Origin: Rhabdophis nuchalis
Taxonomy: Eukaryota > Chordata > Lepidosauria > Squamata > Natricidae
NCBI GenBank assembly: GCA_039707465.1
Contig: CM077651.1
Location: 24,231,019 to 24,295,018, forward strand
Direction of reading: 5' to 3'
DNA: 64,000 nucleotides
A model generated the notes under the pieces. That model saw nothing but the letters and a program-made list of their open reading frames with translations, had not been told where the DNA came from and did no database searches. Within the stretch, counting starts at the first letter, position 1, and each line of letters opens with the position of its first letter. The translations under genes and the position numbers were made by a program. Below, piece by piece: positions 46,571 to 57,011 of the stretch.

Positions 46571-46796
46571 CAGTGGTAGTCAACCTGGTCCCTACTGTCC
46601 ACTAGTAGGCGTTCCAGCTTTCATGGTGTGCACTAGGGGTTTTGTCAGATACTGAAGCACTTTCCTTTTTTAAATTTAATTGACTTCCCTACTTTATAAA
46701 TCACCATTACTGTGGAACCGGTGGGCGGTTAGAAATTTTTACTGCTAACAGAGTTACAAAAGTGGGCGTTAGGTATAAAAAGGTTGACTACCCCTG
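46571..46796. mobile_element. hAT element, family G
   Basis: cagtggtagtcaacctggtc ... aaggttgactacccctg, 226 bp. The interior (gcgttccagctttcatggtg) matches the copy at 51122 in opposite orientation. Flanks ttctacat and ctcgacat (6 of 8). Confidence 0.88.
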
Positions 46797-47605
46797 CTCG
46801 ACATGTTCTAAACTTATTATTTGTCCCTTATTGGTTTCTCAGTTTCTTGTTTTATGAAACTTAAGCCATTCTAACGAATTTATGGTGTTAAAAAAGCAAG
46901 AAAACACATGTGAAGCATTTATAATCCTGCTTGAACAATGCTTTCATATTTCATAGTTACATTACTGAACGCAATATTTTACTGATACATTACACTCTGC
47001 CAAGCCTCAGAAATGCTAGTTCAGTTATCTATGTTATGTTCAGTTATCTTCCTGCTGGGTTTATTTTTCTGACATATTGTCCCATGAAGTAAATGAACAA
47101 CTCATGCAAGCATGGCCCTTGCTATTTTGTATCAGTGCAATTAATTATTTTCTTACAATCTTTCACTTATGGTCAACATTACACTAGTAAAGGCAGCAAA
47201 TACAGAGATGTGAAAGAATTGAAGATTGTACAGGTAACATTTTTCAATCATTATTTTGTTAAAGCTAGCATAAATACAACTCTCAATAATAAGTGTTCCC
47301 CGAAAAACTGCCATTGAAATGATACTTGTAAAACACACACATTTCAGCCATTAAAATTCGTCAGTGGAAAATGCCTTCTTTTCCTCAAAGTATAAGATAT
47401 CTAGAAAAGGTTTTGAAATTTTTTTTTTAAAAAGGATTTGTCATTATACCTAAGTAGTCCTGAAGGAGTCTGGCCTTGGCTTTTGGTGGAAAGATCTTTG
47501 AATTCAATGAACAATGAATAATCCCACTGAAGCCCTACTTTAAAAACATTAAATTAAACTGTTCTGTTTGCAGAAATAACTTGGATCTGGTAGTTGTTCA
47601 TTTAA
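46797..47605. other. Intron stretch without recognised repeats
   Basis: Nothing recognised. Confidence 0.4.
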
Positions 47606-47835
47606 TAATAATAATAATAATTTAATAATAATTTAATATTTATAAAACCGCACCCTCTCCCCACGGGGACTCGGGGCGGTGCACAGGCAGAATAAAAACA
47701 ATACATACATACAAAACAATTCTAAAAACAAATTAAACAAACCTGCGCTAAAATTTCCCCTTTTAAAACTAAACAATACTGATTCCAATAAAATCCCAAA
47801 GACAGAGAGATTTATCCTAGGCCGGCCAGACAGAA
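47605..47835 (-). mobile_element. Family H retroelement with (AAT)n tail
   Basis: (AAT)n, then aaaaccgcaccctctcccca, ggggactcggggcggtgcac, A-rich middle, cctgcgctaaaatttcccct, ending taggccggcc. Nearly the full visible unit (about 230 bp). Confidence 0.7.
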
Positions 47836-47877
47836 AAAGGGAAAGAAAGAAAAAGGGAAAGAAAAAAAGGGAAAGAT

Positions 47878-48286
47878 TCAGAGCAAAACATATGAGGAAC
47901 GGTTGCAGGAACTGGGTATGTCTAGTTTAATTAAAAGAAGGACCAGGGGAGACATGATAGCAGTGTTCCCATATATCAGGGGTTGCCACAAAGAAGAGGG
48001 AGTCAAACTATTCTCCAAGGCACCTGAGGGCAGAACAAGAAGCACTGGGTGGAAACTAATCAAGGAGAGAAACAACTCAGAACTGAGAAGAAATTTCCTG
48101 ATAGTTAGGACAATTAATCAGTGGAACAGCTTGCCTCCAGAAGTTGTGAATGCCCCATCCCTGGAAGTCTTTAAGAAGATGTTGGATAGCCATTTGTCTG
48201 AAATGGTATAGGGTTTCCTGCCTAGGCAGGGAGTTGGACTAGATGACCTCCAAGGTCCCTTCCAACTCTGCTATTGTATTGTATTT
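47878..48286 (+). mobile_element. CR1 LINE 3' end
   Basis: MQELGMSSLIKRRTRGDMIA ... LRRNFLIVRTINQWNSLPPE, VVNAPSLEVFKKMLDSHLSE, stop; then ggagttggactagatgacct and (TATTG)n. Open frame to the normal stop; young. Confidence 0.93.
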
Positions 48287-48498
48287 TGCAGAGAACACAC
48301 TGTAATAGAGATAGGTGGAAGCTTTTGAAGGACACTAACATACAGGGATCAATTTATAAGCCAAAATAGCGGCTTCCTATATATTTCAGTAGCACTAACT
48401 TTTATAAAAAGAAATTAGAGTTCAATCAGTATATGCCTTTTCCATTAAAATGGATTCCTTTTTAACTAGTGCTGGTTGTAAGGAATGCTAAGGCATAT

Positions 48499-48745
48499 AA
48501 TACAATACAATAGCAGAGTTGGAAGGGACCTTGTAGGTCTTCTAGTCCAACCCCCTGCGTGGGCAGGAACTTTATACCATTTCAGACAAATGGCTATCTA
48601 ACATCTTCTTAAAGACTTCCAGGGTTGGGGCATTCACAACTTCTGGAGGCAAGCTGTTCCAGAGGTTAATTGTTCTAACTGTCAGGAAATTTCTCCTCAG
48701 TTCTAAGTTGCTTCTCTCCTTGATTAGTTTCCACCCATTTCACCC
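48499..48745 (-). mobile_element. CR1 LINE 3' end
   Basis: (AATAC)n, agcagagttggaagggacc, then the reverse complement of the ORF2 end (ccatttcagacaaatggcta; cacaacttctggaggcaagc; cagttctaagttgcttctct). With the copy at 47878 it forms an inverted pair of CR1 ends about 210 bp apart. Confidence 0.92.
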
Positions 48746-48762
48746 ATTCCACCCATATCACC

Positions 48763-49172
48763 AGGGGTGGGCTTCAAAAATTTTAGCAAGGGGTTCTCTG
48801 CCCGGTTACTGGGTGGGTATGGTCATGGTGGGTGTGGCATTCAGTCAGCCTTCTGCACCGGAGTGGGGGGGGGCGTGCCTCCCTGGGCTCTGGAGGCTTT
48901 CCTCCAGCCTCCAGGAGGACGAAAACAGTATCCCCAGACTCAGGAGGCCTTCTGGATGCCAGAAACAAGCCTGTTTCTCGGCTTCTCAAACTTCCAGTAG
49001 GCCTGTTGTTTGCCCTCCCCAAGCATCCATGCGCGTTCTGCACTTACCTGCATCAAAATCAGGGTGCATGGAGACTTCTGGGAGGGGTGGGGCAGGTAGG
49101 CAGGGCCAGCCAGGAGTGGGATTTGGGGATCTCTGAACTGCACAGAATCTTAGCTAGAGATTCTCTCGAACC
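48763..49172. mobile_element. hAT element, family D-like, right end unclear
   Basis: Left end caggggtgggcttcaaaaat with 'gcccggttactgggtggg'. GC-rich interior with a cctccaggagg hairpin module. The right side ends near gaacccctg without a clear complementary terminus. Confidence 0.6.
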
Positions 49173-49180
49173 CCTGTGAA

Positions 49181-50015
49181 CCCCCAACAGTCACATATAG
49201 TGCCCAAAACAGAAAATAGGACAAGCACAAGACATATTCTGCCTGGAAGTTGAATATTTCTCATAAATTATGAGCCTAATAGATCATAAAAAAACACACA
49301 GTTTTTTTAAAAAATAATTAGCAGTATGTATCATGTCATAGACTCTGATTACAAAATATCAAAGGACACAAGAAGACACTTGGAAGACTTATTGTCACAT
49401 AATGGAATGTGCTTTTAAACCTGGAAAGTGTTCATGAAAAATGTGAGGATGCTATCTAAGAAAGATTTGGAAATGTTTTAGGCAAAATCTGTGGCATATA
49501 AGTATTCTCTAGCATCAGAATCTAGGTTGATTAAACATTGTTGTATTCTCTTTTTTTTACTGCAGAATTAAATATGGAACCTACATTCTTTTTGGCATTC
49601 CTTTAAGACCAAGACTAAAATGCATATCATTAAAGGATAATTTTATATTTTAAAAAACTAATAATAGAGCAATTGATTTTCAAGACAGGTGAACCTTATT
49701 ATGGAAATGAACACTATTGACTGTGGTTTATACATTGTTCAGAGTTTCTGCATGGAGTGGCACATAAATCATATTTAAATAGATAATAAATTAACATCTA
49801 AAAAACAAGCAATGATTTGCATTGCTAGTCTTCCAATCCATTCCAATCCATCTTTAATATGTATTAGAATAATCTCATTCAATACTTATTGTAAGAACAA
49901 CAAATTATGTCCTTCTATTTATGGAACTGATTTGAATTTGAATTTTTATCTTGCTCATAAAAACAATTGTAGGGAGAGGAGAGAAGTGAAGAGATTAGTT
50001 CTAGTCCCCTTTTGT
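49181..50015. other. Intron stretch without recognised repeats
   Basis: Nothing recognised. Confidence 0.4.
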
Positions 50016-50020
50016 GTATG

Positions 50021-50678
50021 TGTTGTGGCCTGCCAGCTGCCAGTGGCCCTGGTAGCAGACTTGGACAAGGATTGTCCAGGTAGCAGACTTGAGGAGGATG
50101 GTGAGGAACTTGGGCCAGTCCTGGAGTCTGGGGAAGGCTCTGATGGATGCTCTACGTTGGAAACAGAGCCAGAGCCAGAGCCAGGGCCATCCAAAATTTC
50201 CCAGCTGCCTTTGGAGTTGGAGATAAGTGGGAAAGAAGAACAGCTGGGACCTATTCTAATGTGCGTATGCGCAGAGCTGTCAGGAGAGGAGAACAACTGA
50301 GGAACAGGAGCCAACTCCAGAAGAAAGGCACATGTGGATGCTGAATGGCCCCTCCCTGGCTGGGAAATAAATAGAAGCAAAAGGGGAGGAGTGGTTGCAG
50401 GAGACAACATTTTGTATTTCTTTCAGAAGATTTGCTTATCGTGGTTCTTGCCTCAGAGACTTCTTGCCAGGAATTAATTTATAGCTTTGCAACTGTTAGC
50501 TTCCAGCCTGGCAATTATCCAAGGAATGATAAGGTCTGTTACTGCAATTAACCCTTGGAAGGATTATTGCCTAGATTTTTCTCTATATGAATGCCATGAA
50601 TTCACAGTAGCTAAATAAACAGGGGTTTTTCAGGACAAGGAGTCTGTTTCTTGGTTCTGCTAAGGTTGCATCAGAACA
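50021..50678 (+). mobile_element. Solo LTR with 5-bp target duplication
   Basis: tgttgtggcctgccagctgc ... ggttgcatcagaaca, 658 bp. Perfect 5-bp flanks gtatg (50016-50020 and 50679-50683). Contains ctgggaaataaatagaagc (TATA/polyadenylation-like) and a second gctaaataaacaggg. No internal retroelement sequence remains, as expected after LTR-LTR recombination. The open frames inside are incidental. Confidence 0.88.
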
Positions 50679-50694
50679 GTATGATGTGATTAGT

Positions 50695-51475
50695 TTTGGC
50701 GTGGTGGTTGGCGTGGTGGTTTGGGTGGTGTGTGTTGGAATATGAAGTTTTTTGGATAACGGTTGTGGAGAAAGACATCAAGCAGCCATTTCTCTTCTAC
50801 TTTTCTTACTGTTGTGGTGATACACCGTGCCCCAGCCCTTCTGAAGATTCTTTTGTGTGCGGTGGGGTGGTTGCTTGCAGAGCTGAGGATATGGTCTATA
50901 TGTATGCGTTTGTGGTAGATGCGGGTTTCCAGTTCTCCATTGCCTAAATTCCTTATGTCAATGTTGAGGAATGGGAATCTGTTGTCTGTTTCTTCTTTGC
51001 CTGTAAATTTGATCCCAGGGAAGATGTTATTGAGTAGGTGGTGTGCTTCTTCAATTTGGGAGTGTTTGATTATGACGAAGCTGTCATCAACGTAGCATGT
51101 CCAAATTTTGATTGGATAGAGCAGGGGTAGTCAACCTTTTTATACCTACTGCCCACTTTTGTTAGTAGTAAAATTTTCTAACTGCCCACTGGTTCCACAG
51201 TAATGGTGATTTATAAAGCAGGGAAGTCAATTAAATTAAAAAAAGGAAAGTGCTTCAGTATCAGACAAAACCCCTACCGCCCACCATGAAAGCTGGAACG
51301 CCCACTAGTGGACGGTAGGGACCAGGTTGACTACCACTGGGATAGAGGGTAGAGCTATGGATTTGAGTTGTTGCATGATTGCTTCTGCTATTAGGCGTCA
51401 TATGGGTGATCCCATTGGGGTACCTTTTACTTGCTAGTAGATTTTCCCATTGAACTTAAAGTAATTAGAATATAT
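50695..51475 (-). mobile_element. Penelope-like element fragment B, reverse transcriptase
   Basis: Minus strand, across a 218-bp hAT insertion: KGTPMGSPI, a stop, RLIAEAIMQQLKSIALPSIQ, then SKFWTCYVDDSFVIIKHSQI with the YVDD catalytic motif intact, EEAHHLLNNIFPGIKFTGKE, FPFLNIDIRNLGNGELETRI, YHKRIHIDHILSSASNHPTA, HKRIFRRAGARCITTTVRKV. From about 51111 down to 50697 the frame is open for roughly 137 codons. Known: this is the RT palm/thumb of Penelope-like elements. It is truncated at both ends with one in-frame stop before the palm. Confidence 0.9.
51122..51339. mobile_element. hAT element, family G, inside the Penelope RT
   Basis: caggggtagtcaaccttttt ... ccaggttgactaccactg, 218 bp. Perfect 8-bp target duplication ggatagag (51114-51121 and 51340-51347). 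Removing it and one duplication restores the RT reading frame. Confidence 0.95.
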
Positions 51476-51776
51476 AGTAAACTGGAACTTGGTTCTTGCC
51501 CCCCCCCCTTTTTTTTGCCCACCAAAAAGTTTTTGCCCACCAGTGATTTCAAACACCAATTGATTAGGTTTGCTTATTTTGGCTGTCTCGTTCCCTCAAC
51601 TCCACCCCATTGAGCTAAGGTTAGAGTTACTGTTGATCTCTGTGAATATATGTATCCATGCCGTAATCACAACACTATGTCAATTGATCACAGTGGGCAA
51701 AACTTTTTCAGATGGGCTTTAACATTAGTGATGGGCAAAAAGGAACAAGAACCTAGAACTGAATCTGCCTATGGGG

Positions 51777-51900
51777 ATTCTCACTTATCCAGGTTGTGGT
51801 TGTCCCAAAGGTGCTTTTTCAAGAGGCAACTGGACTTTCTTGGTTTTTCTTTGAAGAGATTTCACTTCTCACCCAAGAAGCTTTTTCAGCTCAGATTGGA
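51777..51900 (-). mobile_element. Penelope-like terminal region, inverted piece
   Basis: tcacttatccaggttgtggt, tgtcccaaaggtgctttttc, aagaggcaactggactttct; the reverse complement of the terminus at 52250-52350. Also contains a degenerate 'ctgaaaaagcttcttgg' motif. Confidence 0.8.
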
Positions 51901-52049
51901 TGGTGGGGAATGGAAAGATTTAATAGTGCAGGTGTATGAAAGGATTTCCAGAAAATATTCCAGACTACAGGAACCATTTGTGCTTCAGTTTGAGATGCAC
52001 CCAACACAGGCTCATTCCCTACAGCCTGCGCCTGTGCTCAACAGTGAAG

Positions 52050-52352
52050 GAACATAAGGCAGAGAAAAACAGCCTGCAGAAAGCACAGCTCCACAACACA
52101 GTCCTCTCAGCAGTTCCAAGAAGGCTTCACACCCTTAGGTGACACAGGCAAACCTCCAATGACTCTCTAGCCTCAATGACCCTCTAAAAGGATGCAAATG
52201 GCCAGCTGTCTGCAAGGAATATAAATCCTTCCATTCCCCACCATTCAGTCAGAGCTGAAGAAGCTTCTTGTATGAGAAGCAAAACGTCTTTAAAGAAAAA
52301 GCAAGCAAGTCCAGTTGCCTCTTGAAAAAGCACCTTTGGGACCAGAACTGAA
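52050..52352 (+). mobile_element. Penelope-like terminal region
   Basis: cagcagttccaagaaggctt, ggaatataaatccttccatt, cagtcagagctgaagaagct, aagtccagttgcctcttgaa, aaagcacctttgggac. It shares order and sequence with fragment A (9030-9290). Confidence 0.82.
52255..52288 (+). ncRNA. Degenerate hammerhead-ribozyme-like motif in the Penelope terminus
   Basis: ctgaaga (CUGANGA core), then stem agcttct / agaagc around a short loop, then aaaac and gtc. It matches the minimal hammerhead layout except that the G of the GAAA box is A. The copy at 9188-9221 has the same change plus acatc for acgtc. Both differences fit CpG decay from gcgaaacgtc. Stem I is weak, so activity is doubtful. Confidence 0.4.
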
Positions 52353-52654
52353 CAGTGGATCATCATTAATCCATATGCTGAAACCATATGGTTTAAATAA
52401 AAATTAAGTTTCTAAAAAAAAACAAAGTGAAAATTGTCTTTTGAATTATCATGATACCGCTGTTCTTTTTGTCAACTTTTTCCAGCATATTGGTCACCAT
52501 ATGGAAATACTCAAATCTTTTCCTGCTTTCCAGCAACTCGCTACTATTTGTCAGGCCACAACAGAAAAACTGTTATATTCCAATGTGTTATAAGGGTTAT
52601 CAAAAACAAAACCTTCTTAACCTACCATAACGACCTGAGTTGGTGTGATTGTTA
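52353..52654. other. Intron stretch without recognised repeats
   Basis: Nothing recognised. Confidence 0.4.
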
Positions 52655-52662
52655 ATACAGAG

Positions 52663-53035
52663 CCGTGATGGCAAATCTATGACACGGGTGCCACAGGAGG
52701 CACGTGGAACCATTTCTTAGGGCATGTGAGGCATTGCCCTGTCAGCCCCAGCGTGCATGTGTGCGCTGGCCAGCTGATTTAGGCCTTCTTTTGAGGCCAT
52801 TTTTTGCCTTCTGGAGGCTTCAGGGAAGCTCCTGAAGCCTCTGAAGGTGGGGGGGAGGCTGTTTTCACCCTCCCCAGGCTCCTAGAAAGCCTCTGGAGCC
52901 TGGGGAGGGTGAAAAAAGCACTCCAAAAGCAGGGCATTGTGCACATAGCATTATGGGTGTGGCACGCCCATGCACAACCCCCCTGTGCTCCCCTCTGCTT
53001 TTGGCACCCGAGCCAAAAAAGGTTAGCCATCACTG
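52663..53035. mobile_element. hAT element, family B
   Basis: ccgtgatggcaaatctatga ... ggttagccatcactg, 373 bp. Flanks atacagag and atgtagag (6 of 8). GC-rich interior with an inverted 'tttcaccctccccaggctc' module. Confidence 0.86.
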
Positions 53036-53103
53036 ATGTAGAGCAATCAATATATAGGCTCTCATGAACCTTACTTTTTGAAGGCCGAACTGATTGAATA
53101 GAT

Positions 53104-53818
53104 CCGTGATGGCGAACCTATGGCATGCGTGCCACAGGTAGCACATGGAGCCCTCTTTGGAGGCACACCAGCCATTGCCCAGCTCAGCTCCATTATGCAT
53201 GCGCCAGTGCCTCCCACCGGCCAGCTGGTTTTGGGGATCATGCTTTGCATGCGGCAGATGTACATGCATGCATGGGGGTGGGCGGGGTTTGCGCATACAT
53301 GCAGGGGGAAAATGCCCCTCCATCCCCTGTTTTGGGTGCAGCAGGCCTCCCTGAAGCTTCCTGGGACCAAAAATGGGCTGCGGGAAGGGAAGTGGTGCCC
53401 CTCCACACCACATTTTTGGTTCCAGGAGGCTTCCATTTCAAGTAGTTTAATCAAAATGCTGTTAAAAGGCTTTACAAGCAATCGAGAATATAAATATATA
53501 CATGCAACAGGAACAGGAAGTGCTCACAGGAGCATCTAGAGGTATATCCTAGAGTGGCAGGAAATGCATCACAAAACAATGTAGAAGAATGCTAAAGAGG
53601 AATAAAGCTGCATACAAGGCAGGCATAACACCTGTAACAGCTTCAGAGAGGCCTGCTAGGCCCAAATCTGTGCATGCGTGCGTGATGGGGGAGGTCACGC
53701 GCATGCATGGGGGAGAGCAGGGGGGGCAGTTCGGGGGCAGGGGGCAGCGCGTGGGAGCATTGTATTATGCGCGCGCACACGCTTTCAGCACCAGAGGAAA
53801 AAAGGTTAGCTATCACTG
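53104..53818. mobile_element. hAT element, family B, enlarged copy
   Basis: ccgtgatggcgaacctatgg ... ggttagctatcactg, 715 bp. Perfect 8-bp target duplication gaatagat (53096-53103 and 53819-53826). The middle (about 53445-53660) is AT-rich and unlike other family B copies, so it probably contains a further insertion. Only 60 bp separate it from the preceding family B copy. Confidence 0.88.
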
Positions 53819-53826
53819 GAATAGAT

Positions 53827-54372
53827 AAGGGACATCATAATATGAAGGCGTCTCTCTCTCTCTCTCAACTGCCAACCATGTCTGGTTTAAAGATAAAGAA
53901 ATGGAACAATGCACAAATGGAAAATAGGTTGAGGTGTAATTGCAAATTTTATAAAATCCTTTTCCTAGTTTGTTCCATTTTTATGACTGCACAAGTGATC
54001 TGTCAATTGTAGCTTGAATATTTGAGAATAATGAGACATGGATAGGATGAGATTTGTCTTTGTAGTTTATAATATACACTGTTTTATTGCAGTTATAAAT
54101 GATGATCGATCATGAACAGAGAGTTTTTAGAGCAACTTCCAAAACCAGGTGCATTTAGGTAGTCATCATTTACGTTCCAATATAAATTAGGAGGTTGATT
54201 ATAAGCTCAAGGAGAGAGAGAGTTTTATGATTGTTGTGCAGGATGCTCAAGACTCAATTTCTGGTGGCTACAAATTGTCGAGCAAATCTTATCTGAAAGT
54301 CAGAGAATGATTGGTAGTCAGCATTGGCAATCCTGGGCTAAACAGAGTAACGAGATAAACATATAGAATGAC
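53827..54372. other. Intron stretch without recognised repeats
   Basis: Short (TC)n at about 53850-53866. Nothing else recognised. Confidence 0.4.
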
Positions 54373-54373
54373 A

Positions 54374-54446
<73 letters not shown>

Positions 54447-54447
54447 C
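54374..54447. repeat. (CT)n(CA)n microsatellite
   Basis: About 45 bp CT followed by about 29 bp CA. Confidence 0.97.
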
Positions 54448-54529
54448 ATCTCTTTACTATAGCAAAAAAAGAATATAGGCTATTCAAAACTATACTCATA
54501 AAATATTTAAGATCTACTGTTACCATCTA

Positions 54530-54835
54530 TTGCGCGTACCAGTGCTTGGGTCATCTTATGGTCAAGGTCAACGGTCTTACATACCAACCTGATGATGCTT
54601 TTGAAGATGAAGCCACATGACACCTAGCGGCTTTACACATTGGACCATGGAAGGGGGTTATTCGGGGGAAGGGGGTTGGACATATATTGATATGTATGCT
54701 TTCACGCCTAAATGCTTCAGACCTTGCTTAGCATCTATGCTATTCATTCCTTAACCAGTAAAAGTACTTTTAATTCCACTCATAATGGAGTCGAGAGGTT
54801 TCTTTCTTGGTTATCGGTGAAGCAGACCTGACAAT
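54530..54835 (+). mobile_element. Possible LTR 3' part
   Basis: accagtaaaagtacttttaa, ggagtcgagaggtttctttc and a final gacctgaca resemble the R-U5 end of vertebrate LTRs. No matching flanks were found. Confidence 0.3.
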
Positions 54836-55039
54836 TATCTTCTTTTCCACTTGTCTTTTCTTTAACTGAAGATGAAAATTAATTTCTTCCCCTTTCTTTA
54901 ATGGGAAAAGGAGAAGGACACAACAAGGGTTGCACCTGAGGATGCCTGTCTGCTAGGAGAATCAAGATCCCTATTTCTTCTGTATCTTCCCCTGTCTTTT
55001 TTTTGTTTTTGTTTTTTGGTAATCTGTTTTTAGAAGGTC

Positions 55040-55228
55040 AGGGAATTGTCAGAAGCTGGTCTACATGAAGGTTTTGTTGTAGCCGATGAGATGAGATATA
55101 TTGTGTCACAACACCCTGGTAAGCCCCAAATATGGGAGGGAGCAGAACTGCTTCCCTTTTCTGTCTTTCGGCTTACCCTAGGAGCCATCCAGGCAGAAAG
55201 CTATTTTTTCGTTGCAACAATATATACT
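55040..55228. other. Unassigned stretch upstream of SINE copy 2
   Basis: No recognised gene or repeat. A single open frame (55046-55273) runs into the SINE and has no domain. Confidence 0.3.
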
Positions 55229-55405
55229 TATTCCCCTGGCTCAGCTGATCAAGGAGGAGAACCTGTGGCTTAGTGGCAATTACAACTGCCTAATGTGTAA
55301 TACTTCCCAGGTTCAAATCCCAGTAAGGGTATGGCTAGCTGATGAGAGCTAAATAGCCTGAAATAGATCTATACTAGTCTCCCTTTATTTATTTATCAGC
55401 ACAAA
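55229..55405 (+). mobile_element. tRNA-like SINE, unnamed family, copy 2
   Basis: tgtggcttagtggcaattac, caggttcaaatcccagtaag, ggctagctgatgagagctaa, tttatttatttatcagcac; a close match to 3770-3948, including the shared upstream ggctcagctgat. Confidence 0.65.
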
Positions 55406-55411
55406 AATATA

Positions 55412-55453
55412 ACACACAGACACACACACACTCTCTCACACACACACACACAA
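55412..55453. repeat. (AC)n/(CT) microsatellite
   Basis: Imperfect acacaca tract with a ctctct interruption. Confidence 0.85.
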
Positions 55454-57003
55454 ACATACAAACACTGTGTTTCAAATCTTCGTGATTTGTGAAAGAAGCA
55501 CTGCGTGTTTCAATAAAAGGGATATGAAGTTGATAACAGGGTTTTAAGCTAGTATCTTGTTTATTTGTCTGTTGAAATATTTCATCTGCACATTACCTAT
55601 TCTCAAAGGCTCTGAGCGTCTCGCTGTCAAAAACGTGATTACGGAGACTAACAGCACCCCCTCAAAAATAATAGATAAGCCCACATATAATATAGGTGGG
55701 ATTAACAGCAATAATAGACCTGACATTCCCACCCCTGCCTTCAGTTTTATTCTAACCCAGATATTAACTTAGAACAGCAGGCTCAGATAGCTTACTGGTG
55801 AGTTTGTTTTTCCATTGCTAATGCTGTTGCAAAATGGTTGTTTCCTATTGACGAGCTTCATGGGAATTCTGCAGGAGGAGAATGTGGTTTTAGGAAGATT
55901 TACATCAATGCCACACAGAGACCCCGATGTGAATATTTCTCCTTTAGTCTTTCAAGCAGCATGTAAACTAAATTTGGAAAGATATAAAGGCAAATAGAAA
56001 ATTCTTCAGAATAAACCTGATTAAATAGAAGCCCCGGAAGGCAGGTTAAATCCAGTTTTCCATAAATTCCATTGCAGACATTTAAAAGCCAACAATGCAT
56101 TTATGATCCTAAACTTTTATGATTATTTTCCTTAAAGACATAAAGGATTTTCTCATGAAGAAAGAAGGAATTCTGGAAATTGATAGTCCCCTTCTCCTTT
56201 TGACTTTATGATGAACCACAACTAACTTGTTAAGTAAACTTATGGAATTGGAAATATCACTCTTCACATCTTCATTTTTTTTCATGTTTAGTCTGGATTC
56301 ATTTCATATTCTGTAGGCAGAAAACATTTTCTGCAAGCAATGGGACAGGAGACTCAAGATTTGCTTTGTTATAGTTTATGAAAGAAAAAAAACACGATTC
56401 TGTGTCAACATTTCAGTCAGGCAGAGAACACAAGCATATTTACTTATTCATGCAAAATTAATCAAAGGTCACTGAACTCAAACAAGGTATTATATAAAAG
56501 CCTATCACCGCTATATGACTTGATCTATGTGAATACTTGTGGAGAGCTAAAGAAATGGGTGTGAATAGCCAAGGTTAAATAATCTTTTGGTGACTGCATG
56601 TACAAATCTGTCCTTCAAATGCCTTTGGAGGGAAGGAGGAGGAGGGAAGTAGAGAGAGATGTGCTTATGTGGCTGCCGGTCTCGCCCTCCCACCCCTTCA
56701 CTCAAATGCTGCTCGATAGCTAGAGCTTATTTAAGGAGAGGTTTCTGTAACTCAGACACCTTCCTTTCACAGTAATGATGACCACTAAATTACACCTAAT
56801 CCTTTGACTCAAAATGGGATTAAACCAGTTCACCGAAGATAGGTCTGTCAGCACGTATTTCGCAGAAGGGACATTCCTATCTTCTATGTCCAAAAATGTG
56901 TACTTCTAAGCACCAGTGGCTGCTAGTATATAAAGAGCGACAGAGGAACTATTGTTTTCCTGTGTAATGTATGAGAATATCTGGATGGTGGCTGGATGTT
57001 ATT
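55454..57003. other. Long intron stretch without recognised repeats
   Basis: About 1.5 kb; no exon or repeat recognised. A purine-rich patch lies at 56630-56660. Confidence 0.4.
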
Positions 57004-57011
57004 ATATAGAA

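Noticed and set aside
49812..50410. Overlapping 150-162-codon open frames on both strands
   Set aside because: The region is mostly the 5' part of the solo LTR at 50021. The frames have no domain and lack splice context; similar sequence at 36245-36814 is not open in the same way.
36245..50678. A full-length LTR retrotransposon between the two related LTRs
   Set aside because: They are in opposite orientation and no gag/pol sequence lies between them; one has its own 5-bp target duplication.
53030..53539. Several 100+ codon frames on both strands
   Set aside because: Same reason: GC-rich non-coding interior of family B hAT elements, with the ends and target duplication identified.
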